A DNA stretch of 6,009 bases from a bacterium (lineage in GTDB: Bacteria; Bdellovibrionota_C; UBA2361; OMII01), in NCBI GenBank assembly GCA_017853915.1, contig JAFMIS010000164.1, forward strand, positions 1 through 6,009, given 5' to 3'. Positions 5,975 to 6,009 of the stretch are shown piece after piece. The notes below the pieces were generated by a model, which made no database searches, was not told the origin of the DNA, and worked only from the letters and a program-made list of their open reading frames with translations. Numbering within the stretch: position 1 is the first letter of the stretch; every line of letters starts with the position of its first letter. The position numbers were made by a program, and so were the translations under genes.

Positions 5975-6009
5975 GCCGCAACATCGCGGATCACCATCAA
6001 CATCTCTGG

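Noticed and set aside
5961..6009. Possible start of a further plus-strand gene at ATG 5961, with AAGG eight bases upstream
   Set aside because: Only 16 codons are visible and they match nothing I recognise. The minus strand is also open here and could be the end of a convergent gene, so neither can be supported.

Overview
The window holds an ordinary bacterial chromosomal segment with three recognisable housekeeping genes and two genes I cannot name. The recognisable parts are the start of a pyruvate-dehydrogenase-type E2 (lipoyl) subunit and both subunits of exodeoxyribonuclease VII (xseA-xseB). Composition is moderately GC-rich, with GTG starts and strong GGAGG-type ribosome sites on some genes. 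Nothing in the sequence fixes the phylum; a Gram-negative lineage is only a guess. There is no sign of phage, IS element, CRISPR array, tRNA or rRNA.

Layout. (1) Bases 1-270, minus strand: the first 90 codons of an E2 acyltransferase running off the left edge, with a canonical lipoyl-lysine motif. (2) 271-663: a roughly 390-base divergent intergenic region carrying a plausible minus-strand promoter, a small hairpin and weak plus-strand signals. (3) 664-3327, plus strand: an 887-residue orphan protein. It has a disordered start, a helical cysteine-free N-terminal part, four divergent tandem beta-rich repeats (each made of two similar halves), an acidic linker and a short hydrophobic C-terminal tail. 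(4) 3361-3421: a complex terminator-like structure that runs into the end of the convergent gene. (5) 3403-4170, minus strand: an orphan polytopic membrane protein ending in a CxxC-x13-CxxC zinc ribbon. (6) 4174-5622 and 5615-5875, plus strand: xseA and xseB, overlapping by 8 bases. (7) 5876-6009: a GC-rich palindrome and a competing longer inverted repeat, with no supported gene.

How the genes work together. XseA and XseB form one nuclease that degrades single-stranded DNA, and their overlap fits coupled translation. The E2 start belongs to central carbon metabolism and is divergent from the orphan. The membrane/zinc-ribbon gene is arranged head-to-head with xseA with almost no space between them, and tail-to-tail with the 887-residue gene. 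No shared pathway links the orphans to their neighbours.

No recognisable new multi-gene system is visible. The most interesting item is the 887-residue repeat protein, whose eight-fold half-repeat pattern can be read directly from the sequence. Its function is unknown to me.
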